Shown: one piece after another, positions 34,401 to 47,900 of the stretch | How the letters are laid out: the number at the start of each line of letters is the position of its first letter | Numbering within the stretch: position 1 is the stretch's first letter | Source: Allacma fusca | Taxonomy: Eukaryota > Arthropoda > Collembola > Symphypleona > Sminthuridae | Assembly (NCBI GenBank): GCA_947179485.1 | Contig: OX359247.1 | Location: 50,379,131 to 50,443,130 of the forward strand | Reading direction: 5' to 3' | Length of the DNA: 64,000 bases | Made by a program: the position numbers and the translations under genes | The notes under the pieces: generated by a model | Seen by the model: only the letters and a program-made list of their open reading frames with translations | Told to the model about the DNA's origin: nothing | Database searches by the model: none

Positions 34401-37400
34401 AAACCTTGGAAGGAGTCTTGAGATATACGGATTAATTATTTTAAACGGATTGTGAGGTATGAAATGCATCTGGGAAGGACGTACCTGGCAAGAACGAAAA
34501 GGATGAGGGAGACTCCTAAGTATGCAGTGGCCATGTAGATCCAGACTTCATAATGGAAAGGTGCGAGGAAGGAGAAAAGGGACGGTGGCTGCTTGTCAGG
34601 TTGCCGGTACAGAATGCTAATTCCCAAGTTCATGAAGGGCATGGTGAAATCCAGGGTTTTCTCCCGGTCATGAGTGATGGTCATATCCCCGATGCCCAAG
34701 TCCGCTTGCTGTCAATTTATTACAACTGTCCACACTTATCCCTCCCTCTAGCACACTTGTATAGATATATACATTATATTTCCGCCATCAATTTCCAGCG
34801 TACAACAACTTTCTACACTAGACTTGGAACACTGCACTTCCATTACTCCCATTATACCTCCGCCTCAAGGCACTCCCTCATCGCTTCACCCTCTCAAAAA
34901 TTAAGTTAGGAGGGAAAAGACCACAGTAAAAATGTCATTTTTTCCCCCTATACGCAATAATCATACATACACACGCACAGACACATTGGGAGAGGGCAGC
35001 TAAAAGTCCAAGCACATACATACGTACAAGGCGTGTATACTGTAAATGTATGTACGTAGGTTCTATACGCATAATTACGGCAACTCTCAAAAAGAAATTC
35101 CCTCAGATGTAGGGAATTCTCTCCAATAAAATAAAAGTGCTACCTCGAAATGCAATGAGTGAGAGGAATTTGGGAGTCTCGAGGCGAAAGTCAGGAGAAA
35201 GTTATTGTTCCCAGTTTTATTTGGAGGAAGTAATTAAATTCAACGGTGGAGGATGATACTATGAGTGGAAGCTCATTACCCCAGCAAGGATTTCTCCCAC
35301 GACGCCGTTCCAACCATATTTAGACGTATTGTCGGGGTTTCCATAACTGTTGTCTAGAACTTTTGAAATGTTAAACTTGAAGGATAAGGATTGTGCGAGG
35401 AGGTTGAGTAAATCTACACCGTACCCTTCGAACGTCCCATTGATCTCCATTAGGTAAGGGTCGCTCTGAGGGATGATAATAAAAACCATTACTACAGCCC
35501 CAATTAGTGTTAACTTTCGTAAAGACATCTCTCAAAAATGTTTTTTCTTCGTTATTTGTATCGCATTGAATCCTGGCCGAGCTATCTACTTGTACTTAAT
35601 TTATATAAATGTTTAATAGAAGCGCAGATATCCGTACCACTTTTGAACTGACTCGTAAAGTTCGGTTCTTTAAATCCTCTTCTTGGATCTTGAGGGTTTC
35701 GTGTTGGGTTCTCACCCATGTGAAATGCTGTTTATTTCGATCTGGTCGGGAATCCCATATGCCAACTTTAGATAATCCCTAGAAAAATATTGTTCCAGTT
35801 GAGTCTCAAAAAATAAACTTTGAGCATTACAAGCATCAAGAACTAGAGTTGATTTCATTTCCTTCCAATATTATCTCCACTGATTTTAGATTTCACTAAC
35901 CTTTTGCGTTAGTTCCATCACATCCAATTGAAAATTGCTACGATATCCAGCCCCATCCAGTTGTATGATCCCAGTGAGGCCTTGGAATTGAACCTGGAGA
36001 AAGGATTTTACTCTGTTATTCCCTTCCCTTTGAAAGGCAAATGCCCTCTACGTATACATTGCCTTTATAATTAAGAGTAGCTATTTTTTCAGGGACATTG
36101 GAGAGATCAGGATATCCTGATTGCTCAAATGTTTTTTTTTCTGTGGGGAAGCCAGTCCATAGATTAGAAATAAATTGTTTTTGTGCAACGGAATGGATTT
36201 AACCTTTTTGAGTGCATCCAAGAGGAGATGTCCCTGCTTCCAAGTGTCGGTGGGATTAGCGGGATTACAATTAAGTGACTGCGGAGCAAAGTTTCCACGC
36301 TGGCTAGTGTCCAGGGCTTGGAGTGCTCTTGCATATAACTCAATGGCATCGTAAATCAGGGCTGTCTCCGTCTGACAAAATCAATTACAACAAAAAGCTA
36401 ACAAACGCTCACACACACACATACACACTCGCACACACCGAAACAAAACAGTTGGCTTTCCCTTCACAGCTCTGGCCAGCACTCCTTGAGCCTACGCACA
36501 TATCATGATAAATATCATTGTAAACTTATCTATGTACACTGCATGTTCCTAGTATAGAATCAAAGTTCCCTTGTTCCCCATGGCCCATCGGAACCTTTTA
36601 ATTCCAGAGAAACAATAGAAAAACAAAGCCGAAAATCTTGCTTTATTCCCGTATAAAAATAAAGCCCATATTTTTATTACTCTAGCCCTTTAGCCTCTCC
36701 CTCTCGCAACGTATTTGAATTGAAGTTCCTCTTTTTTCCCATCCTCTGCATCTGAGTCCTACTGGTTCCGATTTACATTTGAATTCCGGGGAAAACCCTC
36801 CCTTCCAAAGATATTCTTTCTCTATGTACTACCCAACGTACAATGGATGCGTTTGAGAGAAAGAGGAAAAAACGGTCGTTGCTTTCGTCCACCAAAGACT
36901 AAGAGCTTTCTCTTTGAAAGGTATAGCCGCTGGACTGACCCTCATTAAATCTTGGTCATAAATCTAATTTATTCTCCTAATGTCTTCTACTTGGCTTCTC
37001 TGCCCTACGCAGCTCTAGTATACGCACAATGAGATTCACTACCTTCCTATTTATGTACATGTGTGTCTATAATTATTATACATATATGCACACAATTATA
37101 GAACTCTCCTACATCTATGATTAAATCATCCTCCTATAGGCTTAGGTATATATATGGCTATGAATGCCTCTCGTATTTGAATCAGCTGCAGAGCTTATAG
37201 CATTAAGCATTTAAGCACCATATCGTATACACATTTGGATGTGCAGGATACATACATACATATATGGACAAAGCTGGAACTCCAAATCCTTGTAAACGGA
37301 ATTCTAGGAAACCTCTGGCTCTATTATGCACGCACTATTAGTACTACCCCAGTAGAAACTAATCGTATCATTTTCAAAGTCTAGTAAAGTACCTACTAAA

Positions 37401-40400
37401 CCTTAAGCTAAAGCTAAATTAATGTCTGTGCAGAGTTGCTGACTCAATGGTTTCTTTAGAAATAGTAACACTTGTGAGTAACACATTCATAAATATACAT
37501 AGATACATATAAATACTACTGCTACAGCAACGCAGTTTCCAAAACCGCATGTACCCAAACACTTTGCGTAAGCTATAATTAATTATATATGTAGAAATAT
37601 GTGCATGTTCTTATTTATATTTGCATATAGGCAGATATAGGAAAAATCTACTCCTGTGTAATCTATTTTGTTTGAGGCAGAAGGATTTATGCAAATTTAG
37701 CGGATTTCTATCCCTAAGCTTCTGCATGTAGACACGCTGGCTCAATATGAATTGCTCATTGGGGCTAATTTAGTTGAAGGGAGCGTTAATTCGATTTAGG
37801 ACTTGTTTATCATTTTGGGACCTAACACGGGAAATATTTATTCTGTATCAGGGGTGGTAATTCCCTCCTGGCTCCTCACTCTTGTGTTGTATCCATATAA
37901 CTTCCCATTAAGGACTGATTCATTGTGGAGATGTTTCGGAGAGGAATAAATCGTAGTAACATACGTTGCGCAATAATTAAATTAAAAACAAATAAATTTA
38001 CAATTACCAGAGATACTTATAGTTAGTTATTAGTGAGTGTGGGGACCCTACCTTGAGCATACCGTGGGGAAGAGGAGGGACGGGCTCGGAACTGCCTCTA
38101 CTGGAAGGCATGGCGATTGGAGGTCGATGACGGTTCCTTGAAGGCATTAGAGACTCATCAATAAAGAAATCCGAGGGTGAGGATTTGTCTTGAAAGCCGG
38201 AGTCTACTAAGGTCTGCCAAGCTCGGAGTACGGTGACAGTACTGGGATGGTCGCGGTCTATCATCCTGAATGCGGTGATGTTTATATCCCCGAATAAATA
38301 ACTGTCAAGGTCTAAAGTCTGAATATCCTGCACCATTCCCCAAATTAATCAGATTTATTATTACAGGTCCTCCTCTGGGATTTAGAGCCCAGCCCCGAGT
38401 ATATAGATATTTAAGGCGTGTAGGATCCCCAAAGAGGGACCCTTCCTCAAAAGAACTTACTAATGATGTAATAAAGTAGCGATTATTTGTCATCATGCCC
38501 ACTTCGCTAGCATGCTTGAAGATGAGCGGTAACTTTGAACTATCACAGTCTATCACCAAGTGTTGGAGAGTCGCCTGGATTCTTATCTCTTTGAACAAAG
38601 GCCTGAAAGGGAGGAAAACTGTCATTATCATTGTCCTAGAAAAGGAATAATTTAAGGTGACATTTCCTTTAAATAAGCTTTTTACCTGTAATCCTCCCCT
38701 GGCGGCAACTGCTTTACCGTCACCTGCCTTCCGTCTGGGTTTGACGCACGAAGTATGTCTTGGAGACGGATTAAGCTCTCGTTATTTTCGTAGATGACGA
38801 CGCAGTTTTTCCAGCCCCAGGCTTCAATCAGATCCGCGTAAGCCTGCGACGTATCATTTTTCTTCAAGCTTTTGCTTTTTTTAGAGAGAGAGGAATTTCA
38901 CCCGCCCACACCAACGCTTTCGGCTCATCATTTCTTTCATCTTCATAACTTTTAATAATTTTCTCCAACTTTCTCCTGCTTTCACCGAATTTCCCTCCAT
39001 TTTCCGTACTTTCACCAATTTCTTAGCATTATTTTGTCAACTCTCGGAAGTGTCTCCGGTTACATGTTTTAAATCCCTGTACATACTATAAAGCTACATG
39101 GAATTTTTGACTAAATGAATAATTCCAAGCTTTTCCAGCCTTCCATACCCTCCTGCCTGCCACATTCCTTAAACGGGAAAATGTATACAAAGCTTAAGTT
39201 AGTTTGAAAAGTAATTCAGGCTTGCATTTTCTTTCAACGATATTCCCGCTGTTGGAACTTTGGAAGAAGCCGCCCGCCCCGTCCTACATATTAATTTGTA
39301 GATATACGGTGACACCCGATGAAGGCAGTAAAGTATGAGAGTATGCTAATGCTGACGCTATGTTTCTGTATGAATTTCATTGTGTGGACGCCAGTATACA
39401 TATATGTTAGGTTCACTCAAAACAATGCTGGAGAAAGCTGGAGTTGTCGAGGATCAAGTCGTAAGATAAAATAAAGGACGGATAATAATAAATCCATATG
39501 GGTTATGTATAAATGCATGAACTTCCATTTCTGGATTCCATAAACCCCAGCACAGAGGAAAAAGTTGTGAAGGGTACGAAGCTGCATATATATAATTATA
39601 TATGTATGTATATGAATGTATGTTTTTTTTACATATATATACACACATGTGTGTAGGGAGCTGTAGAATCTTAAATGAACTTCCAGGATGTAGCACCAAG
39701 GAGAAATGAATGGACGGTGGAGACAGCGTGGAAGAATTGTATTCAAAACATTTTGTTCCTTTTTTTTGAGGAATTGAGATTCCTTTATGTTTTTAACAAG
39801 TCATCCAAAAAAAACGAAAGCAGGAGAGATTGTAAATTTCTCTGTACGCTTCAAAACTACAAATAAGTTTTCAATTGCAGGGGGGACTCTGTGGAGACGT
39901 TTGTACAACAAAGGACTTTGCTTGGGAGAATGTGGTGGAAGACTAAAGGGAAAAGCCTCTTCCGAGCTAATGACGATTGTCCAGAGAGCGTGACGTGACC
40001 AACAAGGGAAATATAGAATGGAGCGACGGATGATGCTCAGACAGAGAGCAAGTCCTTGTCTTTCCCAGCAACTAACTTGAATCCCTTCACTTTCACCATA
40101 CAAACATCTCAATCCGTTTGGGTCAAGCCTCCCATTTTTCTTTACGCTTTCGTCCACAGTTCACCACATTCCATGAGTGGTTCTCTCCCCTCAAAAAACG
40201 AAAGACAATCTTACAAAGTTATCCCCTCATGTTTTTACTCCGTAACTTAAGCCAAACAAGTGAAATTAATCGAGAGGAATATGTACAGATACGTACATTT
40301 ATATGTATATATAGATATAGATATATAGATGCAGTATAGGCACACAAGTACGCACAGTCCTCACTCTCTGTTCCGTAACTGCTATCCTAATACCATAAAA

Positions 40401-43400
40401 ATCCAGACTCTTACACTTACATTTTACAAGGCTCATATTTCTGGCCTAGTTTTGAGCTCATAGCTGCTCACACGCTAATAAAACTAATGCAAGGGATTAT
40501 ATGCATGTACATACTTAAGTTTCCCCGTCCTTCTCCCACCGGACCAAGCACACACTTACAAACAAGCTTCAGCCTGACTTTCCCCTCCGTCAGACAGAAT
40601 GACAAAAGTTTTTGCACGAGCATTTCCCCGGAAATAATTTTCATCTGCTCGTTCAGATTTTCCATGGATGTGTGCGCTCTGAGTGAAAGTGTCTAACTTT
40701 CTCTTGGTCCATCTTTATCATCATTATTATAATCATCTGTGGAGTAAATGATAAGAGCACTGTACAGAAAGCCATGTGCTCTTATTGACTGTCATTACTC
40801 CAAGCATGGATGTCGGTCAACTTTCACCCCATCTAATTTTCATTATCCATCCCCACAATGTCTATGCCATCAAACCCCTCCAGTCTCCATAAGTAAGCCA
40901 CAGATGCACGCTAAGTATAATTACCTCTACTGACTTTCCCATCCCACCTTGTTGTATTTGTTGAAGAATGTTACTGACTGCATCAACAAAAAACACCCAG
41001 CTTTCTTGAAACTATGGATGTATTTCCGGAGAAAGCAAATTTTAGTTTATTTTAAAATTGAACCTCCCTCAGGAACCTGGAATACTTACCAGCTAAAATC
41101 AATAGGTATCACAAAAAAACTCATATGTTTCTATACCTAGTTACACGTAAATATATGACACTATATAAAGTAGGAGCGTCCAAGATTTCTCCCCTAAAAA
41201 ACTAGCCAATAAACAAATGCAAATAGATTTGCCTGAGATTTATGAATGGTCGATTTGGCCTTTGCTCTGACAACCCGCTCATTATCGCATTAATTGCAGA
41301 AACATTTATACATACGTTTTTAAAATTCGCAAAGAAAATATTTAAATAAATTTAAAAATATTAACAAACGGTAAGAGGTGACTGCAAATATCTCAGTATT
41401 GTGGTATAGGTAAAAAATATTCGATGCTATAACAAGAGCCATCAAAAACCGACACATCTTTTTCCATTATTCATTACGTAACATTAGGTGAGTGCAAGTA
41501 CCAGTTACAAAGTGAACATTGAATGTCATAGCTGAATCTATTATGCAGTTATATCAGTAGCAAAAGAATATACAAAGATTATTAAACATATGAAAATAAG
41601 GATCAGTCTTTAACAACAACGTCGATGATCAGTGAGTCGGAAGAATGAAAAGTAGACTTTAGGAAAGTTACTATCGATATACACACGTTCATAGACACAA
41701 GTATGCATACGTATCTACTCATCTACAGATACGCTTTTGTGTACTTGTGAGTTTGATCACGACCCTTTATATTTTCCACGTTACTACATGCTCAAGTGTG
41801 AGGGAGCGAGCATGAAGGGGGAAAATATCAAACTAAACATTTTCACAGACTGGTTGACTGGAAAAAAGTTTTTTCCTGAAGCTTTACCTTGTACATGCTC
41901 GTACGTGTGTTCGTTCGTGTAAGTGCATGCACGTACATATGCACATATGTAGGTAGGACTGTGTGCAGAATATATCCAACCCTTTTAATACTACTGACAA
42001 AGCCGGATTGTGATCATGTGGGGGAGAGTGAAAGGGCCGGTGTGGCCGGTGATCAACTCTAAGGCCAAAGGATTCCAGTTTATTTTATTTCAGTTAGCCC
42101 ATAACAGATGCAAGTACCTCCAACTTTCTCCTCGTGCTTTCACCACATATACATATAATCAGCCCATTTTCAATGTTTGGAGGAGTGCGGGGGTTGGGGA
42201 AACATTTTTTTTGCTATTTCCCTTCATAACCCTTTCGAATATCTATATACGGAGCCTCGTATATTTATCTATAAATCCAATGACATATGTGGAGCCTACA
42301 GGGCTTTATAGGCATGCATATGGAATGTATTTGGGAAATACATTCCTGAAAGTTAGCCCTCTCGGCAATGGATCACGAGCCGAGACTTCTTGCTACTTTC
42401 CCCAATAATTCATTCACTTGTTCCTCCCTATAATTCATGATTCTCACTGACCAGATCTCAGGATTTATGGCTGGAAATTTGCTTACCCCACAAATTCTTC
42501 TTAACCCTGGTAATATTTTTGGTTGTACATAGATACTAATGAAGATAAATCAGACTGAAGTGCTTTTGGTGTGGGTGAGTTACTTTTTCCACTTTGAGGT
42601 ATCAATATTCCTTCCGAGATAATATTTACTTTTAGATATCTACAGTAAAGGTACCCTTACCCGACTCAGGGTGGCAGGATGGGGATGTAAATTAACGACG
42701 AAGCTCCCTCGATTTGATCTGAAGTCCCATTTTGTCTCCACATGGGGCACTTCCAGTGAATCACATACGGACTGGACGTGGGAGGAGGTGGTGGGGGTTT
42801 GAGGTCCGATTACTCCCGCCACTCCTTCTTTGAATATCTGACAAACTGTAAAGGCGGGAGGGAACGACGGAGGACATGAAATACTCCCAATTTTTAAATT
42901 GTAAATTAAATACTCCAGGAATTCTGCGAGGGTGGCAAAAGGAAGGGCTTATCAGAGGGAATCACATGAATTTTTTAAAGCATGTCCTTATCTATGTATG
43001 TATATACAAGAGGGAGGGAAATTTGCAAGCTCTGTAAATTTAACTTGGGGAAAATGTGAAGTCATTTTGCATGGAGTTGAATGGAGTAGGAAATGGCGGA
43101 GTAGAAAGAAAGAGAGCGAAAGAAAGAGAGAGAGAGAGAGAGAGAAAAACAAGTGATTGTGCATAACCACGTAGAATATATTGAAAATATTTCCCTCCTC
43201 TGACAGTCAGATAAGCTTGTTGCCCCTTTAGTTGACATTCTACAGCAGTCGGCTGATAAAAAAAGGAACTGGTGAGAACAAGTCAAGAGGAACGGACATT
43301 TTATTGAAGAGCCTTATTATTCTTATGGGGAAACTACAGGAACGAAACAGAAGCAAAAGGGGTCTGTGCTACGTACATAAGGACAGGCAAGAAGATAAAC

Positions 43401-44870
43401 GTCCACTTCCTATCTATTAAGCCCACATGCGTAGATACATAAAATTCGTATATAATTATTACATGTATGTATATACCCGTGGACTTGGGGACGCCTGCCT
43501 ATACACACCAATGTACGTACATTCACATAGTTGTACATATAATTATGTAATTATATGTATACCAATGGAAATGTATGCGTACTCTCGTGCATAAACCATG
43601 TACATTTAAATATATGTATCCTACAGGGTCCCATTAAAAACGCATTGCTTCTCACTCAGTTGTAACAAATAACACTTTGAAATATTGATTTTCCCCTCTC
43701 AGAGCTGATTTCCTAGTAAGTCTTTTAACAGTTATTTTGTGTGTTCAGCTCTGGAGTGGTCAAAATGACAAGGGAAAGTGGAAACATTCCCGATTTGGGT
43801 ATTGTTACTGTACAGTTGTTAAATCCAATGGAAATAGGAATTACAGAAAAGGAAATATGTATATACACAAGGATTAGAGGAATTCATTCTAGGGATTGCC
43901 CTTTTTCCGCTGGGGAACGCATCAGTTGAAAGGAGGGAGAGAACTGAAATCTGGAACCCTGTACTTGTGGAAATACATGCGAATATTGTATATAATTATG
44001 TATATAAGGTCGCTCGTGTACACGTGCTTATTACAACACGCAACATACACTCACATTGACAAAGGCAGCATACATTTCCATTAGTTATGCTGGTAGGAGG
44101 GAGGATAATGCTCATGTATAAACAATATACTCCCTATGGCAGGCATTCCTTATGCATAAAGCATCCCCAACAAATTGACAAAGACCATTGCATTTTGGCA
44201 TCTCATGCGAAAAAAAACTTCTCCTCGAAACTCCAGCAAGGAGTATTTTTCCCTATACGCAAGAATGCATTGAATTTCCCTTTCTTCTTTTTGCTTGCTC
44301 TCGGAGTCCAATGAACATGGTCATATGTACATAAGTGTGGGAGGTAGGGCGTGTGTGTGTGTGTGTGTGTGTGTACAGTCAGGGGAAAAAAATGCAAGTT
44401 TGGGAATACCATTCGAAATTAAGTATGGCCCGACAAGAGGCGAGATCCTCATGGATTTCCAAGCCTGCATAATATTGTATTGTTGAGGACTGGTGCAATA
44501 TATTGTTTAATGGAGAAAGCATAGGGATTATTGGAAAGTCTCTTGGACTCCGTGGTTCCCACGGCCCTGCTCGTCATAATCGATTGTATTGTATCTCGCC
44601 TGGCTTTTATTGCCTCTTAAAAAGGGCCCAAGTAGTGGGTCTTCCCTTTCACCAAAGGAATAAAGAGAGAATGGAGAGTCACGCTCAAGTATTTCTTAAT
44701 TAATTTACTCGAGGGCTATACATTACGGACCTTGTGGAGGGCAAGTAGCCTGTGTGGAGAGAAACTAATGGAATTTGCATGTTTATTTTGTTTCCATACC
44801 AACTCATTATGAGGGGGTTTTCGAGAGCAACTAACCCCAAATTTTAGTATGAGCTTTAAAATTGTGTGTA

Positions 44871-44901
<31 letters not shown>

Positions 44902-47900
44902 TTGGGGGGACTCGAGGCAGGAATATTTGCAAGATTAATTTATTAGATTCTAATTTATTATTATGGAATTTCATATAAATTCACATGACCATAAACAATA
45001 GCCTCGTGCATAGAGAAGTCAGTGGGTTCTATAGAGGAGGAAAGTCTCTGGTGAAACTTGGAGGGAAATGGAGAGAGAAAGCAACCAAACAAATTTTCTT
45101 ATGTATTCATGGAATCCAATAAAATGGCAATAAAATACTCGTACATTCTCCAATAGTAAATAACTTGCTTTCACACGCCTCTTCCCCCGTGCTTTCCCTC
45201 TATATTGTAGAATTTCTGGGGGACTGGGAAGCTCTGGTGAAAGCTCCTCCACTATTTTATGTATCTCAGACTAACTAAAAGGACTCCGGGGCGAGGAGAG
45301 CTCCGAGCTGTGCCAGCGGAAGAACTTACTCAACTGTAACTCAGTAATAATAATAATAATAATACAGTAGGAAGATTTTCCTCATATAAATTTCCAAGTT
45401 ATTTATGATTTTCTATTGGAAAATGACTACTTTTGAGATGGTGGGAACATGTGACAGGACTGTTGTCTGTGAGGAGTTGTCTGCCCCAATAATAGCTTCT
45501 TTTACTCAGAGGCCAGACAACTTTCACTTTTATTACGGTTATTCAAATTTTATATTATTAAATTACTTGCACGACTCTTCAGCCCTGCAAGTAACAACAG
45601 GGGAACATGAAAGAAGGGCAGAGAGTCAGGATGCAATCTATGTTTATTATTAGGCTTTGAAATAATAATCATGACATGTGTACTGTCTGGCTGAGTTGGA
45701 GAGGAGAATGGGGAAAGCAAGTGACGTGCCAGAATTCAAACATTCTGAGTAGGATTATTTAAGGACTTTTCCTAGTTTCTCCAACTTTTGCTTCCTCCCG
45801 ACAGCTCCAACTCTACCATTATGCTGTCTACATCCAAGGGTCTTTCAATGCTTTCACCAAAACCCAACTTTAGCCAGAACTTTCCACTGCTTTTTCCTGA
45901 GTTAAATGTAACTTGCTCAGCTTTCATCGGAATTGGTCTGCTTTCACCAGGACTTTCCCTACTTTCACTGTACTTTCACCACAGCATATGTTGCTTTCAC
46001 CAGACTTTCTCCACATAATACTGAAGAATATTCTCAATACTCTCGGAATAATTTCCTTCTGTTGGCCTGATGTCGTCTGCCAGAGTACTAGAAGACGATT
46101 CCCTGATTTTGGCATTTCTATTTTAATGAGATGGTAATTACAAAAATAAATGTCATGTTTTTCCAGCTACTCCATACTTTTTGAGCATCCCGGAAAATGT
46201 CGACATCGGGGAAGTCAAGGTAATATTTTAATTCCTATTCTAAGAATCTTGTTATAGGAGACCGCGATGGGGAAGAAACCTGTTTTGGTAAAGAATAATG
46301 GGATTATTTTTCTCTCAGCCCTAGCTATCCGTATGCACATGCTGTGTTCGGGCTGGAGGAAGAGAAAGGGACAAATTTGGGTTGATTTGAATACATTTAT
46401 TTAATATTATGTAAAAGTGTGGAGAGGAGAAGGAATGGTGGCAGATGAGAATCGTGACCTTGGTTCAAAGTAACATTTTTGGATGACTCTAGACTGAGTC
46501 CCCTCGTCTCTCTCTCTCTCTAACATAAGGAGGGCAAACCTGGGAGTCAGCGGGAACACACATAGAGCTTGACTATGAGAGAAAGGGAGAGACAGGGAAA
46601 AGAGACAAATGTCATTGGCATGCATGCAACGGGTGAAAGTGGTTTTGGCAATGGCATATTTTCTCCCTCCCAGATTGTCATGACTTTTTCTCCATTTTCC
46701 CCCTTTTTCTCCTGCCGTTGATCAGGAATCATCTGCTTTCCTCACATGAAATATGCATAGCTGAATAAAAATTGGGATTTAAAGGAAAATCATTTGGGTG
46801 AAAGCGTTAGACTTGTGGAACAGTAGAGCACACCAGTTTTTCCCCTCTCTATCTCTCCCACTCTTACCCTGGCGTTGTCACAGAAAAGAGCAAAATATGA
46901 AGGAAAAACAAGCTCGCTCATTTCCCTCTCATCGTTTTTTGTACACAAGGTTGTATCTACATCTATAGATAGCTAGATAGCGTACAAAAGACCCAGGACC
47001 AAATAAGGCTCCATTTAAATGCAAGTCAGGCCCGGGCCAACTTTCTTCACGACTTGAGTCTTTCCCCACCCTGCCTTGCATTTGATGTCAAGGGAACACG
47101 CAGATGTGGTCAGAGGAGGAAGAGACTGTCACTTGGTTTTTTTTTCTGCTTGAAGAGGAGAAAGTCCAAGGACCTGAGCAAGCCTACATTTGCCTAGTTT
47201 TCGTCTGCCTTCCCTCATCACTCCAAATAAATTCCCTCGTAAAACCATACTTTTCCTCTCCAAACATCCAACTTTCTCCACTCACAATTTAAATTCCAGT
47301 GAGTATTTATTCCTCTGGAAGTTTGCGTGCTTGTAAATACAAAATACTACCCCTGTCAACTATACTGCTTTCCTGAGTCCTACCATTGTTTGAATTCAAC
47401 AACGATTCCTCAAAATTTGCATCCATAATCATGACAAATGGCTGTCTGTCGAATCACTGGGTTTCACTGGACTCTACTGTACTTTACCACACTTTCTAAT
47501 TTCTCATAAACCAATCAAAACTTTGTTTTCCTATTGCGGATGAATGCATTTCTACAGCAAATGTATAATTTTGACAAACGAATATTCATTTCAAGAAGGA
47601 CTTTGACTTTCACCTGCTTTCTCCTAAACCAATAAAATTTGAAGGAAAAAAGTAAATTAAATTTTGTAATAATTTAAAATGAATTGTCTTTCTTTCCACT
47701 ATCCTGAGAATTAAGGAAAGCAAAGAAAGTGTACTTCCTCCAAAGTAACTACTTAATCCCAGACAAATGATCCCAGTGTGTGACTTAGTTGGTATTCCGT
47801 GTTCCAAATAAATAAAACTGGTTCTTGAGAGAGAAGGGGGACAAAAACTCGGGGACGGAAGAGACAAGAATGGGACTTATGGAACTTCCGCCTGTTTTTG

